From: Candidatus Cloacimonadota bacterium | GTDB lineage: Bacteria; Cloacimonadota; Cloacimonadia; Cloacimonadales; TCS61 | Assembly (NCBI GenBank): GCA_023133395.1 | Contig: JAGLWO010000515.1 | Coordinates: 1-5,792, forward strand | Direction: 5' to 3' | Length of the DNA: 5,792 bases | In this document: in pieces, positions 1-5,792 of the stretch | Layout: each line of letters opens with the position of its first letter | How positions within the stretch are numbered: position 1 is the stretch's first letter | Position numbers and translations under genes: made by a program | The notes under the pieces: generated by a model | Database searches by the model: none | Seen by the model: the letters and a program-made list of their open reading frames with translations, nothing else | Told to the model about the DNA's origin: nothing

Positions 1-1683
1 AATAATATTCTCGATTATCGCTTAACTTCTGCCATAACCGGTGGAGATTTTGTTAGTGATAATCTTTTTTACTCGAGAAGAATCGGAAGGAAACCACGAT
101 ATTATCCTGATGATTATGATTATATCGATTTACCGGAAAATTCAACTATTTTGGGAGCTTTCAAGCTCTCAGGTAAAACAAAAAAAGGTTGGTCCATCGG
201 TATAATGGAGTCCATTACAGAAAAAGAAATTGCTGAATATGAATTTGATGGGCAGAAAGAGAAAGTTACTGTTGAGCCGTTAACAAACTATTTTGTCGGT
301 CGGGTTATTAAAGATTTTAACAAAGGAAATTCTTATTTAGGAGGAATGTTTACTTCTGTTAACAGGAATATAAATGATGATTATTTGAATTATCTGAATA
401 AATCAGCTTATTCTGGAGGAATTGATTTCCTTCAACAATGGAATGATAAAACATATTATCTGATGGCTACAACTGCCTTCAGTCACATTCAGGGAGACAA
501 AGAAGCAATTTTGGAAGCTCAAATCAGTTCCACCAGATATTTCCAGAGACCGGACAATAACTATGCTTCAGTCGATTCAAACAGAACATCACTTTCCGGG
601 TATGCAGGTTCTGTTATTTTTGGTAAATCGAGCATTAACAGGATAAAATATCAAACTGGAGTATCCTGTCGTTCACCCGGTTTTGAGATCAATGATATTG
701 GTTATATGCGAAGAGCAGATCAGATCAACCAGTTTACCTGGATCGGATATTGGATCAATCAGCCTTTCGGGATTTTCCATAAATTTAGTGTGAATGCTAA
801 TCAATGGTTTAATTGGGATTTTGGAGGAGTTAATACTTCCAATGCTGTGAATATGAATGTTCATGGAACTTTCAAAAATAATTCCAATTTTGGCGGAGGA
901 ATTACTCGAGGTTTTGAGCATATTTCAAACGAAATTTTGCGAGGAGGACCTTCAGCAAAAAGACCCGGTGATTGGGATGGAAATCTCAACTTTAATTCTG
1001 ATGGGAGGAAAAGATTAAGTTTTAGCTGCGGTACAAATCTCGGATTTGGTGATAATGGCAATAATTCCTTTAATTCCTATTGGTTTTCAGTGAGAATCCG
1101 ACCCAATAACCAATTGAGAATTACTCTGAATCCTTCCTACAATAAGTATGAACAGAACCTGGAATATGTTACAACTGAAGAATTTGAGGAAGAAGATCGC
1201 TTTATTTTCTCTTCCTTGTTTCAAGAAACAGCGAGTCTTACTTTTCGTGTGGATTATTGCATCACACCGAATTTCTCAATTCAGTATTATGGTTCACCAT
1301 TTATTTCTGCCGGAAATTATTCTGATTTCAAACGCATAACCGATCCCAGAGCTGATAAATATGAAGATCGGTTTTATACATTTTTGGATGATGAAATCAG
1401 TTATGATGTCGATAATGAAGAATATCAAGTCGATGAGAATCTCGATGGAACAACGGATTACTCCATTTACAATCCTAATTTCAATTATAAAGCATTCAAT
1501 TCAAATCTGGTTATTCGTTGGGAATTTTCTCCAGGTTCAAATCTGTATCTTGTCTGGTCACAAAATAGATCTGGTTTTATTTCAAATGGTGAATTCTCAT
1601 ACTATAATGATATGGAAGACCTTTTTGAAATTCATCCTCATAATGTTTTTCTAGTAAAGATCAATCATTGGTTTTCGTTATAA
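1..1683 (+). CDS. DUF5916 domain-containing protein, C-terminal 560 residues (5' end outside window)
   Basis: The reading frame is open from base 1 to the TAA at 1681-1683. The true start is to the left, so an internal TTG at 151 should not be taken as the start. Residue numbers count from base 1. Residues 23-30 read FYSRRIGR, a hallmark of the DUF5916 family, followed by the usual GAFKLSGKTKKGWSIG stretch (about 52-67). Near the end are a family-typical PFISAGNYSDF segment (433-443), DPRAD (448-452) and RWEFSPGSNLYLVW (506-519). Full-length members carry a signal peptide and a CBM9-like domain upstream, presumably just outside this window. The C-terminal half has alternating hydrophobic/polar strands and ends in an aromatic-rich strand (FLVKINHWFSL), which suggests an outer-membrane beta-barrel; this is inference. 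A loop at 478-486 (D-E-N-L-D-G-T-T-D) resembles a calcium-binding DxNxDGxxD motif. The family's function is unknown; family membership is secure. It lies 30 bp upstream of a paralogue, probably in the same operon. Confidence 0.9.
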   Translation, partial: NNILDYRLTSAITGGDFVSDNLFYSRRIGRKPRYYPDDYDYIDLPENSTILGAFKLSGKTKKGWSIGIMESITEKEIAEYEFDGQKEKVTVEPLTNYFVGRVIKDFNKGNSYLGGMFTSVNRNINDDYLNYLNKSAYSGGIDFLQQWNDKTYYLMATTAFSHIQGDKEAILEAQISSTRYFQRPDNNYASVDSNRTSLSGYAGSVIFGKSSINRIKYQTGVSCRSPGFEINDIGYMRRADQINQFTWIGYWINQPFGIFHKFSVNANQWFNWDFGGVNTSNAVNMNVHGTFKNNSNFGGGITRGFEHISNEILRGGPSAKRPGDWDGNLNFNSDGRKRLSFSCGTNLGFGDNGNNSFNSYWFSVRIRPNNQLRITLNPSYNKYEQNLEYVTTEEFEEEDRFIFSSLFQETASLTFRVDYCITPNFSIQYYGSPFISAGNYSDFKRITDPRADKYEDRFYTFLDDEISYDVDNEEYQVDENLDGTTDYSIYNPNFNYKAFNSNLVIRWEFSPGSNLYLVWSQNRSGFISNGEFSYYNDMEDLFEIHPHNVFLVKINHWFSL

Positions 1684-1713
1684 GTAATATAGGTATTAAA
1701 AAAGGAGAATATA

Positions 1714-3867
1714 ATGAAGAAAATTTTTATATTTTTAATTTTTATATTTTTAATTTGTTTTCTATATACAAAAGTTGAGATAAATATCCCAAAACTGGAA
1801 AAACCTCCGATCATTGATGGTGTAGTATCTGATGATGAGTGGTATAAAGCAGTACGCTGGGATGAGTTCTATCAGACTTCTCCCGGTGATAATACAGAAC
1901 CTTCTGAGCGAACAGAGGTTTATCTTGCATACGATGAAAATAACATATATTGCATGGCAAAATGTTATTTTGAAGATATGAACAGATTGCGGGATTTTCA
2001 CTGCAGCCGTGATCAAATATATACGACTGATAGAGTTTTCTTCTTCTTTGATACTTTTCATTCCAACGATCAGGCGTATTATATTGGTTGTAATGCAAAT
2101 GGGGAACAAGCGGATGGGATCATAATTGATGATATCGATCCTTCGATAGACCTGTTTTACTATTCTGCAGGTGGAATAAATGCTGAAGGATTCATTATAG
2201 AATTAGCATTACCGTTGGAAAGCATTAAATACAAAAGCGGGAAAGATGTAGCTTGGGGTGTTTTTGTTATACGTCATATTACAGATGGTCCCGAAAAAGT
2301 AAGCGGATTCCGTGTTCCCCGCGGTGGAGGAAATTTCTATGATAATTATGGAATTCTCCGTTTTGCCGAATTACCAACCAATATGAATTTGAAACTGATT
2401 CCTTCCCTCATAGGAAATTATAACCAGTTTGATGACAAAATATTATATACGAAAGACACAGATTCAGAGCTTCAGCCGGAATTGAATATCTTCTTCGAGC
2501 CGAATTCTAACCTTACTTTTACAGCCACGATAAATCCCGATTTCAATATTATCGAAGCGGATGGATTGGAAATAGATGTGAACTCCCGCTATCCTCGTTA
2601 TTACCAGGAGAAAAGACCTTTCTTCATCGAACAGTCAAATCCATTCAGTACAGATCTGATAATCTTTAACACCAGAAACATTGTTGATCCACTCTGGGGA
2701 ACAAAACTTTCCGGCTTAGTTGGAAAAATGTCTGTTTACGGTCTGCTGGCAGTTGATGAAGACACTTATGGGGATAGGTTTTGTTATGCTGACACATTGA
2801 ATTCTGATGCGACATTTGCGTTCCTGAGTTTCAATAAAAAGCTTCGTAACGGAAATTCTTTTCTGCGTACTGCAGCAACCATGCGTCGCTTTGATGATTA
2901 TGAGAATTTCCTGGTAAGCTTGGACGCCAATAACCGATTCAATGACGAAATTGATGCCGATTTTCAACTTGTAGCCACTTCAAATGAAATTGTTGAAGAT
3001 GACGAAGTTGAAACAAAACTAGGCTATGGTTACTCTGTGGATATGGACTATTATAATGGAACCTGGTTTTTGAATTTTGAGTCCAATGGAATCACTGAGG
3101 ATTACACAGCAGATCTTGGTTATATTTATGATAAGAATAGTATTTTCACAAAAACCCGGATCGAGTATCAGATTCATGGAAAGACCGATAAAGACTTTCT
3201 GCGTTACATGGAAATAGCTTCCACTCAGCACATAAAAACAACATTTGATCTTAAAGACATCAGATCCCACTATTGGGAATTGATGTGTGGTGCTATTTTC
3301 AATAATAATTTTGATTTCTGGACGGGGATAGAAATGACCATGGAGAATTATCTGGGTAAAGATTATTATATGCATTATCCGTGGTTAAGTCTTAATTATG
3401 AACCATTTAAACAATTAAAGACCAGTTTTCTGATCGTAGATGGAAAAAATCTTTTTTTTGGTGATACACAGGGTGAAACTGCAGATTATTACAAATATGA
3501 AACTACATTCAATGTTCGACCTGTAAATTTCTTTGATCTTGAATTCAAGCACAAATACCATGAAACGGCAGGAAAATATATTGCTAGAACCTATGAAGCA
3601 AAAGCTAAATTGCAGTTTCATAAGAATTTCTGGATTAGAGCTATACTACAGGTTACTAATAATGATATTTTTGCATGGGATGAAAAAAATAAAAGAATAG
3701 ATTTTTATCCGCTGTTCACCTACAAACCCAGCGCAAATACAGCAGTTTATCTGGGAGCAACCAGGAATGAATTCAAAAGCAAACCTCTCAGCCAGCGGGA
3801 GTTATTGGAAGATACTCAAGACACCACTTACTTCCTGAAAATGAGCTATACTTTTGATATTCTTTAA
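1714..3867 (+). CDS. CBM9-like domain / DUF5916 domain-containing protein (complete paralogue)
   Basis: Encodes 717 residues. The ATG is set by AAAGGAGA at 1701-1708, with GGAG six bases upstream of the start. Residues 1-19 are a very hydrophobic signal peptide (MKK, then IFIFL twice). Cys15 lacks a lipobox (preceded by L-I), so it is probably not a lipoprotein. Residues about 25-217 form a CBM9-like domain with the typical opening IIDGVVSDDEWYKA (33-46). The DUF5916 region follows from about 225, with the conserved NPDFNIIEAD (274-283) and YQEKRPFFIE (297-306) segments. The C-terminus alternates like beta-strands and ends FLKMSYTFDIL, consistent with an outer-membrane barrel (inference). Where the upstream paralogue has FYSRRIGR plus a 20-residue loop, this protein has IIFNTRNIVDPLWGTKLSG (316-334), a shortened and altered version. 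The stop TAA is followed in frame by TAG. Family function is unknown; CBM9 suggests sugar binding at the surface, but no catalytic residues are recognisable. The 30-bp spacing after the first gene suggests one transcript. Confidence 0.92.
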   Translation: MKKIFIFLIFIFLICFLYTKVEINIPKLEKPPIIDGVVSDDEWYKAVRWDEFYQTSPGDNTEPSERTEVYLAYDENNIYCMAKCYFEDMNRLRDFHCSRDQIYTTDRVFFFFDTFHSNDQAYYIGCNANGEQADGIIIDDIDPSIDLFYYSAGGINAEGFIIELALPLESIKYKSGKDVAWGVFVIRHITDGPEKVSGFRVPRGGGNFYDNYGILRFAELPTNMNLKLIPSLIGNYNQFDDKILYTKDTDSELQPELNIFFEPNSNLTFTATINPDFNIIEADGLEIDVNSRYPRYYQEKRPFFIEQSNPFSTDLIIFNTRNIVDPLWGTKLSGLVGKMSVYGLLAVDEDTYGDRFCYADTLNSDATFAFLSFNKKLRNGNSFLRTAATMRRFDDYENFLVSLDANNRFNDEIDADFQLVATSNEIVEDDEVETKLGYGYSVDMDYYNGTWFLNFESNGITEDYTADLGYIYDKNSIFTKTRIEYQIHGKTDKDFLRYMEIASTQHIKTTFDLKDIRSHYWELMCGAIFNNNFDFWTGIEMTMENYLGKDYYMHYPWLSLNYEPFKQLKTSFLIVDGKNLFFGDTQGETADYYKYETTFNVRPVNFFDLEFKHKYHETAGKYIARTYEAKAKLQFHKNFWIRAILQVTNNDIFAWDEKNKRIDFYPLFTYKPSANTAVYLGATRNEFKSKPLSQRELLEDTQDTTYFLKMSYTFDIL
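1723..1752 (+). repeat. Tandem 15-bp duplication in the signal-peptide coding region
   Basis: Two perfect head-to-tail copies of ATTTTTATATTTTTA lie at 1723-1737 and 1738-1752, in frame, and encode IFIFL-IFIFL. They form the hydrophobic core of the signal peptide of the 717-residue protein. Gain or loss of one unit would keep the frame but change the core by five residues. The repeat is seen directly; any functional role is inference. Confidence 0.85.
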
Positions 3868-3883
3868 TAGAAAAATAAAAGTA

Positions 3884-3900
3884 TTATCTCCGGAGGATAA
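3884..3900 (+). other. Small hairpin carrying an orphan Shine-Dalgarno
   Basis: TTATC (3884-3888) pairs with GATAA (3896-3900), plus a T-G wobble, around the loop CCGGA. The right arm and loop contain GGAGG (3892-3896). No ATG, GTG or TTG follows at a usable distance; the next triplets are ATA, ATC and ATT, and the frame starting at ATC closes after 12 codons. It lies just after the stop of the 717-residue gene and is too weak, with no T-run, to be a convincing terminator. It could be a decayed translation start or chance. Confidence 0.3.
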
Positions 3901-3992
3901 ATAATATCATTCGAAACAAACTCTTCATAGTTCACGTAACATAAGAAATGAACGATCCTTTAAATGATTTCCGGGATAATAATCAATTAGTC

Positions 3993-4021
3993 TTGACACT
4001 TGATGCGAAAATCCTGATAAG
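3993..4021 (+). promoter_or_regulatory. Candidate sigma70-type promoter for the PEGA lipoprotein gene
   Basis: A perfect TTGACA (3993-3998) is followed by a 17-base spacer and GATAAG (4016-4021), which matches the -10 consensus TATAAT at four of six positions. Transcription would start near 4028, giving a leader of about 30 nt that contains the ribosome binding site. The 191-bp gap to the preceding gene makes a separate promoter reasonable. If the host is a Bacteroidota, whose main promoters follow a different consensus, this match could be chance. Confidence 0.4.
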
Positions 4022-4042
4022 TAGAACACTAAATTTCAAAAT

Positions 4043-4058
4043 AAAAGGAGGTTTTTTT
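4043..4058 (+). promoter_or_regulatory. Strong ribosome binding site with a T7 spacer that fixes the start at 4059
   Basis: AAAAGGAGG (4043-4051) is a near-ideal Shine-Dalgarno, separated from ATG 4059 by exactly seven T (4052-4058). It decides the start of the lipoprotein gene: the same frame is open back to an ATG at 3948, but that codon has only a weak purine stretch upstream. Its 37 extra residues would also bury the signal peptide and lipobox inside the protein. Confidence 0.85.
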
Positions 4059-5321
4059 ATGAAAATCGGAAAATTATTTATTGTTTTGATGTTTATTGGA
4101 ACAATGTTTTTCCTGAGTAGTTGCGAGGAAACCACTGAACCGGAAGCATCCGCAACACTAATTGTCAATAGCACTCCACAGGGTGCGACGATTATTTTAG
4201 ATGGTGAACCGGTAAGAGCGGTTACTCCGGCAACCCTGGAGATCGAATCAGGTTATCATGAATTGAGACTTGAATTAACCGGATATCAAGACTATTTTGT
4301 GACCTTTACTGTTGATGAGGGGGACACCTATAATATAGATGCAATTCTGGAAGTTGCTTATGATACGTCTCTCCAGATAAGCAGTGTTCCTGCAGGTGCT
4401 TCCATTTATATTGATGGAACATACACCGGGTTATTCACTCCAGCTACGATCGATGGATTAGTGCCGGGATATCATTTTGTGAGACTTTATTTAGCCGGTT
4501 ATAACGAGTATAATGTATATTTTAATCTTGTGGAAGGAACACCGTATGTAGTAAATGCAAATCTGGGAACTCCTCAGCCACCATTACCTGTATTTGATAT
4601 AAGCTATCCTTCTGATCAGCAGCACTTCACGGATAATGTGATATATTTACAAGCAGATGTCGAACTGGATAATGGAGATCCTTTTACTGGAAATACAGCA
4701 ATTATAACTTTAAACGGTTTTGATTATGAAATCGATGTTTATTCTGGGTATATTTATGTTGATATTTCTATTGCAGCCGATGAGAATACTATACAACTTA
4801 GAGCAAATAGTGCAAATGGAGATACAGGTGTTAGCGATGTGATCACAGTTTATGGTGATTTTGCAGCACCAGAGATAGAAGTTGTGCTCTGGTGGAATAC
4901 TTCCACCTCAGACCTTGATCTGCATGCCTGGAATCCTTTAGGAGAGCATTGTCATTGGCTCAATATGATTATCTCAGATGGTTCGCTGGACATAGATGAC
5001 GTCGATGGATATGGTCCGGAAACATTTACTGTGCAAACTGCCTACGTAGGTATTTATGAAATCCAGATAAACTGCTACTCTCTCCATGAAGATAATTATG
5101 CTGATGCTACCGTGCAGGTTTTCATTGATGGAGAATTGGAAGATACTTGCGGACCACACCATTTCATAGTCGACGATGGTATGGGCAACGACCCGCTTGC
5201 CTGGTGGGAAGTGTGTACCATCACAGTTTACAGGGGAAAAGCTTCCATCACGAACGAACCTCTATCACCTGAAATGCGTGACAAGATCATGTATGACAAA
5301 ATGAATCTTCCCAGAAAATAA
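4059..5321 (+). CDS. Surface lipoprotein with two PEGA domains, an Ig-like segment and a DUF2135/YfaP-like domain
   Basis: Encodes 420 residues from the ATG behind the GGAGG site. Residues 1-21 are a lipoprotein signal peptide with lipobox LSSC; Cys22 would be lipidated after signal peptidase II cleavage, and an acidic linker (EETTEPE) follows. Two PEGA domains occupy about 32-98 and 103-169, each with the P-x-G-A-x-I-x-I/L-D-G core, a TPAT turn, a GYH motif and a G-Y close to the end. These are small beta-sandwiches common in surface proteins. Residues about 177-267 look like a bacterial Ig-like domain. Residues about 271-392 resemble DUF2135 (YfaP family), with DLDLHAWNPLGEHC (285-298) and DIDDVDGYGPE (311-321). 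Four cysteines (298, 339, 364, 386) lie in this last domain and could form disulfides. The acidic DIDDVDG loop might bind calcium (inference). There is no C-terminal sorting domain; the tail is charged. A structural or adhesive envelope role is likely, but no specific function can be assigned. It has its own candidate promoter and ends just before a strong terminator. Confidence 0.88.
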   Translation: MKIGKLFIVLMFIGTMFFLSSCEETTEPEASATLIVNSTPQGATIILDGEPVRAVTPATLEIESGYHELRLELTGYQDYFVTFTVDEGDTYNIDAILEVAYDTSLQISSVPAGASIYIDGTYTGLFTPATIDGLVPGYHFVRLYLAGYNEYNVYFNLVEGTPYVVNANLGTPQPPLPVFDISYPSDQQHFTDNVIYLQADVELDNGDPFTGNTAIITLNGFDYEIDVYSGYIYVDISIAADENTIQLRANSANGDTGVSDVITVYGDFAAPEIEVVLWWNTSTSDLDLHAWNPLGEHCHWLNMIISDGSLDIDDVDGYGPETFTVQTAYVGIYEIQINCYSLHEDNYADATVQVFIDGELEDTCGPHHFIVDDGMGNDPLAWWEVCTITVYRGKASITNEPLSPEMRDKIMYDKMNLPRK

Positions 5322-5336
5322 GCTTCAAACTCAAAT

Positions 5337-5373
5337 AAATAAAAGACCCGGCTGAGAGCTGGGTCTTTTATTT
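5337..5373. terminator. Bidirectional intrinsic terminator between convergent genes
   Basis: Bases 5337-5353 pair with 5357-5373 around the three-base loop GAG. This 17-bp stem has one G-T wobble (5350/5360), a GC-rich upper part (GACCC/GGGTC) and A/T flanks. Read on the plus strand the stem ends in TCTTTTATTTTT. Read on the minus strand it ends in TCTTTTATTTA. It can therefore end both the lipoprotein transcript, whose stop is 15 bp upstream, and the convergent minus-strand transcript, whose stop is 27 bp away. Confidence 0.9.
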
Positions 5374-5400
5374 TTAGATAATAAGATTAATTCTAATTTC

Positions 5401-5586
5401 TTATTTTCGTAATATAATTCCTTTTCCCATCACCATTACAGGGGAAGCAGTCAGATCGAGTGGATCATTATTCCAGACCACCAGGCTTGCCAGTTTACCT
5501 TTTTCTACCGTGTACAGTATATCATTGATACCCAGTATTTTAGCATGCTTATAAGTGATAAGTGAGATAGTATCTTCTTTTTTCAT
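5401..5586 (-). CDS. 61-residue C-terminal amidohydrolase fragment (probable gene remnant)
   Basis: The frame runs from ATG 5586-5584 to TAA 5403-5401. Its whole length resembles the last 60 or so residues of imidazolonepropionase-like amidohydrolases: ISLITYKHAKILGI (7-20) corresponds to the family's T-x-x-P-A-K-I-L-G helix, and VEKGKLASLVVWNNDPLDL (27-45) to the E-x-G-K-x-A-D-L-V-x-W-x-x-D-P-L strand pair. The metal-binding barrel, normally several hundred residues with HxH and later His/Asp ligands, is absent. Bases 5587-5792 encode a different protein in another frame, and this frame meets a TAG upstream. ATGA at the start overlaps the stop of the upstream opine dehydrogenase gene, and a weak AAAAAGG precedes it, so it could be translated by coupling. 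It cannot be a working amidohydrolase. Most likely it is a stump left by an internal deletion; a small stand-alone protein is the alternative. Confidence 0.6.
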   Translation of the reverse strand: MKKEDTISLITYKHAKILGINDILYTVEKGKLASLVVWNNDPLDLTASPVMVMGKGIILRK

Positions 5587-5792
5587 TTCCTTTTTCCTGT
5601 TTCTGCAAAACGCCTGATACCTTTTGCTCCCAGACCGGAAAGACCAAGATTTTTTAAAGTCCTTCCTTCCTTTCTAAAGTCTGTATCCATCATTGAATTG
5701 GCAATTTCGATAAATGCGCTGCATATTGGTGTGGGAATATTGAATTCTTGCCCGAGACTTTCATACGGAACCAGTCCGGTTGGAAGATCTTC
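5583..5792 (-). CDS. NAD/NADP octopine/nopaline (opine) dehydrogenase family protein, C-terminal 69 residues
   Basis: On the minus strand the frame is open from base 5792 to the TGA at 5585-5583; the N-terminus and Rossmann domain lie beyond the right edge. The visible part begins EDLPTGLVPYESLG and continues with PTPICSAFIEIA and DFRKEGRTLKNLGLSGLG. These match the C-terminal helical (octopine_DH) domain of the family, where ED-P-GLVP, VPTP and GRTL--LGL are recurrent. Known members make or oxidise opines, reductively joining an amino acid to a 2-oxo acid with NAD(P)H; the substrate here cannot be told. The C-terminus looks complete, ending shortly after the LGL helix in a basic KRK. The stop overlaps the ATG of the amidohydrolase fragment (ATGA), implying one transcript that ends at the terminator at 5337-5373. 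Confidence 0.8.
   Translation of the reverse strand, partial: EDLPTGLVPYESLGQEFNIPTPICSAFIEIANSMMDTDFRKEGRTLKNLGLSGLGAKGIRRFAETGKRK

Noticed and set aside
151..153. TTG at 151 as the start of the first gene
   Set aside because: The frame is open to base 1, and the family motif FYSRRIGR is encoded upstream of it at 67-90.
861..1061. Minus-strand open frames inside the plus-strand genes (for example 861-1061, 1762-2109, 3019-3375)
   Set aside because: They lie wholly inside well-supported coding sequence, show no recognisable family and lack a convincing ribosome binding site.
1756..1758. Cys15 of the 717-residue protein as a lipobox cysteine
   Set aside because: The preceding residues F-L-I do not fit the L-[AS]-[GA]-C pattern; Ile at -1 is not accepted.
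3884..3900. Intrinsic terminator after the second DUF5916 gene
   Set aside because: The stem is only five pairs plus a wobble and no T-run follows.
3948..4058. ATG at 3948 as the start of the PEGA lipoprotein
   Set aside because: It has only a weak Shine-Dalgarno and would place a complete signal peptide with lipobox 37 residues inside the protein. ATG 4059 has an ideal GGAGG.
1..5792. CRISPR array, tRNA/rRNA, insertion sequence or defence system
   Set aside because: No regularly spaced repeats, cloverleaf, transposase, terminal inverted repeats or recognisable defence domains were seen on either strand.

Overview
The window is AT-rich bacterial DNA from a Gram-negative organism. It encodes large surface proteins predicted to end in an outer-membrane beta-barrel, plus a lipoprotein with a classic lipobox. 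Strong Shine-Dalgarno sequences (GGAG/GGAGG) precede the two complete plus-strand genes. The protein families (CBM9-like plus DUF5916, PEGA lipoprotein) and the base composition fit the FCB group or a neighbour, for example Bacteroidota, Ignavibacteriota or Cloacimonadota. That placement is inference; no ribosomal or taxonomic marker is present.

Layout. Positions 1-1683 (+) hold the last 560 codons of a DUF5916-family protein whose N-terminus lies off the left edge. After 30 bp, 1714-3867 (+) encodes a complete 717-residue paralogue: signal peptide, CBM9-like domain, then a DUF5916 region. The two are tandem and probably co-transcribed. A 191-bp gap follows. It carries a small hairpin with an orphan Shine-Dalgarno, a candidate sigma70-type promoter, and a strong ribosome binding site separated from its start by seven T. 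Next, 4059-5321 (+) encodes a 420-residue lipoprotein with two PEGA domains, an Ig-like segment and a DUF2135/YfaP-like C-terminal domain.

A strong hairpin at 5337-5373, with U-tracts in both directions, separates these genes from a convergent minus-strand pair. That pair is the 3' end of an octopine/nopaline (opine) dehydrogenase-family gene (5583-5792, running off the right edge) and a 61-codon reading frame (5401-5586). The short frame overlaps the dehydrogenase stop by ATGA and matches only the C-terminal end of amidohydrolases, so it is probably the stump of a deleted gene.

Together the plus-strand genes look like a cell-envelope locus: two large CBM9/DUF5916 proteins of unknown function and a surface lipoprotein made of beta-sandwich modules. 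No enzyme, transporter or regulator that would reveal a substrate lies in view. I see no RNA gene, CRISPR array, transposase or defence system. The most notable points are the divergence of the tandem DUF5916 paralogues, the domain order of the lipoprotein, and the amidohydrolase stump coupled to the opine dehydrogenase gene.
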